NCBI GenBank assembly: GCA_001579985.1
Contig: LRSR01000409.1
Coordinates: forward strand, 1 to 21,236
DNA length: 21,236 bases
Source: Hypsibius dujardini
Taxonomy: Eukaryota > Tardigrada > Eutardigrada > Parachela > Hypsibiidae
Reading direction: 5' to 3'
This document shows, piece after piece, positions 20,616 to 21,236 of the stretch; position 1 is the first letter of the stretch; each line of letters opens with the position of its first letter. Made by a program: the position numbers and the translations under genes. The notes beneath the pieces are model-generated. The model did not search any database. It had not been told where the DNA came from and was given only the letters and a program-made list of their open reading frames with translations.

Positions 20616-21047
20616 ATGGCGGTGTTCCACACAGCAACTTCTGATGGCTTTCTACAGTATGCGCATCAAGTGATATCGAGGACTGACACCGTAATTCGAC
20701 ATCGCTTACATGACGAGGATGCCCTGGATGCAGCTTTTACCGAAACTCTTAATCTTCATCGCCTCTTTTACAATCTGGAAGGCCATATCAGTAGCCCGGA
20801 ATTTTTTGAACTGTGGGAGACGGTGAATGACCATCTGGGACAGCTCGCGGAACCATACGAGGAGACAATTCCGGAAGATGAATCTCCCCGTTTTACATTT
20901 TCCAGTGGATCTGGGTTCGACATTAACAAACGCACTTTGCGTTTCTTCAAGCAGAAAGGATATAGTAATGTAGCCATCGCATCAATTTTGGGAGTTAGTC
21001 GGCAGACGATCCACAACAAAATCAAGCAGTTCCAGTTAGTTAATGAG
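20616..21047 (+). CDS. Integrase core domain family protein, first exon (partial)
   Basis: The ATG at 20616 has a strong context (A at -3, G at +4). The frame is open upstream to 20523 but without another ATG before this one. The first exon encodes 144 aa if spliced at GAG/GTACAA (21047). Unspliced it would run to a stop at 21111-21113 (165 aa) with an unrelated tail. Residues about 10-80 are a predicted helical region (for example HRLFYNLEGHISSPEF). Residues about 102-141 read FDINKRTLRFFKQKGYSNVA then IASILGVSRQTIHNKIKQF, a helix-turn-helix of the kind that precedes a DDE integrase domain in a widespread, poorly named animal multicopy family. The integrase core itself would lie beyond the window. 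The assignment rests on resemblance of the helix-turn-helix and its preceding domain, not on the catalytic part. It could instead be a degraded copy. Confidence 0.6.
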
Positions 21048-21113
21048 GTACAAGTGTGTGGTATGAGTAGAAAGTATCAACGCGTAAAGATCTTGTATAT
21101 GCTGCTTAAATAA

Positions 21114-21236
21114 GAATTACATTTTTTATCGTTTTCGTGGAATTCTAGAAAATATAATCTAATTGGGGTGCCAAATTAGCGGCAACTGAAGAATCACAAC
21201 TTATAAGAGAATATGCGTACAGACGATTTATTAGAG
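21114..21236. other. Right end of the window
   Basis: AT-rich and without a recognised feature. If the donor at 21048 is used, this is the start of an intron of the integrase-like gene; otherwise it is the 3' flank. Confidence 0.3.

Overview
This is animal nuclear DNA. It carries three recognisable protein-coding genes, all split by canonical GT-AG introns, one apparent exon of an integrase-type transposon gene, and large non-coding stretches rich in microsatellites and small non-autonomous repeats. The gene set (an MKP-3-type ERK phosphatase, ribosomal protein L29, a bubblegum-type acyl-CoA synthetase), the short introns (81 bp to 1.3 kb) and the AT-rich dispersed repeats suggest an invertebrate metazoan. 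I cannot name a phylum from this sequence. There is nothing bacterial here: no operons and no CRISPR array. I found no complete tRNA or rRNA gene.

Layout. Positions 1-2550 are non-coding and hold a KpnI-containing minisatellite (1101-1283), a 428-bp candidate Tc1/mariner-type MITE with a TA duplication (1497-1924) and a (CAGA)9 tract. At 2550-3612 lies the likely promoter and 5' leader of the phosphatase gene, with a perfect CRE and an ideal STAT-type site followed by long pyrimidine tracts. The DUSP6/7/9-like gene occupies 3613-7042 on the plus strand as five coding exons (405 aa). Positions 7043-11878 hold no gene I can support. RPL29 lies on the minus strand at 11879-12376 (three coding exons, 107 aa). 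It is bracketed by two inverted, identical copies of a 14-bp CTCF-like motif. A 410-bp foldback element follows at 13040-13451. The ACSBG gene runs on the minus strand from about 19386-19485 down to 14201, in eight coding exons (691 aa from the first in-frame ATG). Near its likely 5' end are two palindromes spaced exactly 40 bp apart. A plus-strand reading frame at 20616 begins a protein of the animal 'integrase core domain' family; only its N-terminal helical region and helix-turn-helix are in the window.

How the genes relate. They look like unrelated neighbours, with no evidence of shared function. The phosphatase would dampen ERK signalling in the cytoplasm, RPL29 is a housekeeping 60S ribosomal protein, and ACSBG activates long-chain fatty acids. 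The accessory interest lies in the repeats: at least three candidate mobile or foldback families, a dispersed AT-rich repeat seen three times in the same orientation, and four occurrences of AGGTGGCGC, the core of the insect-type CTCF motif. All exon borders were placed by eye from splice signals, reading phase and similarity to remembered family members. No alignment, expression or database search was possible.
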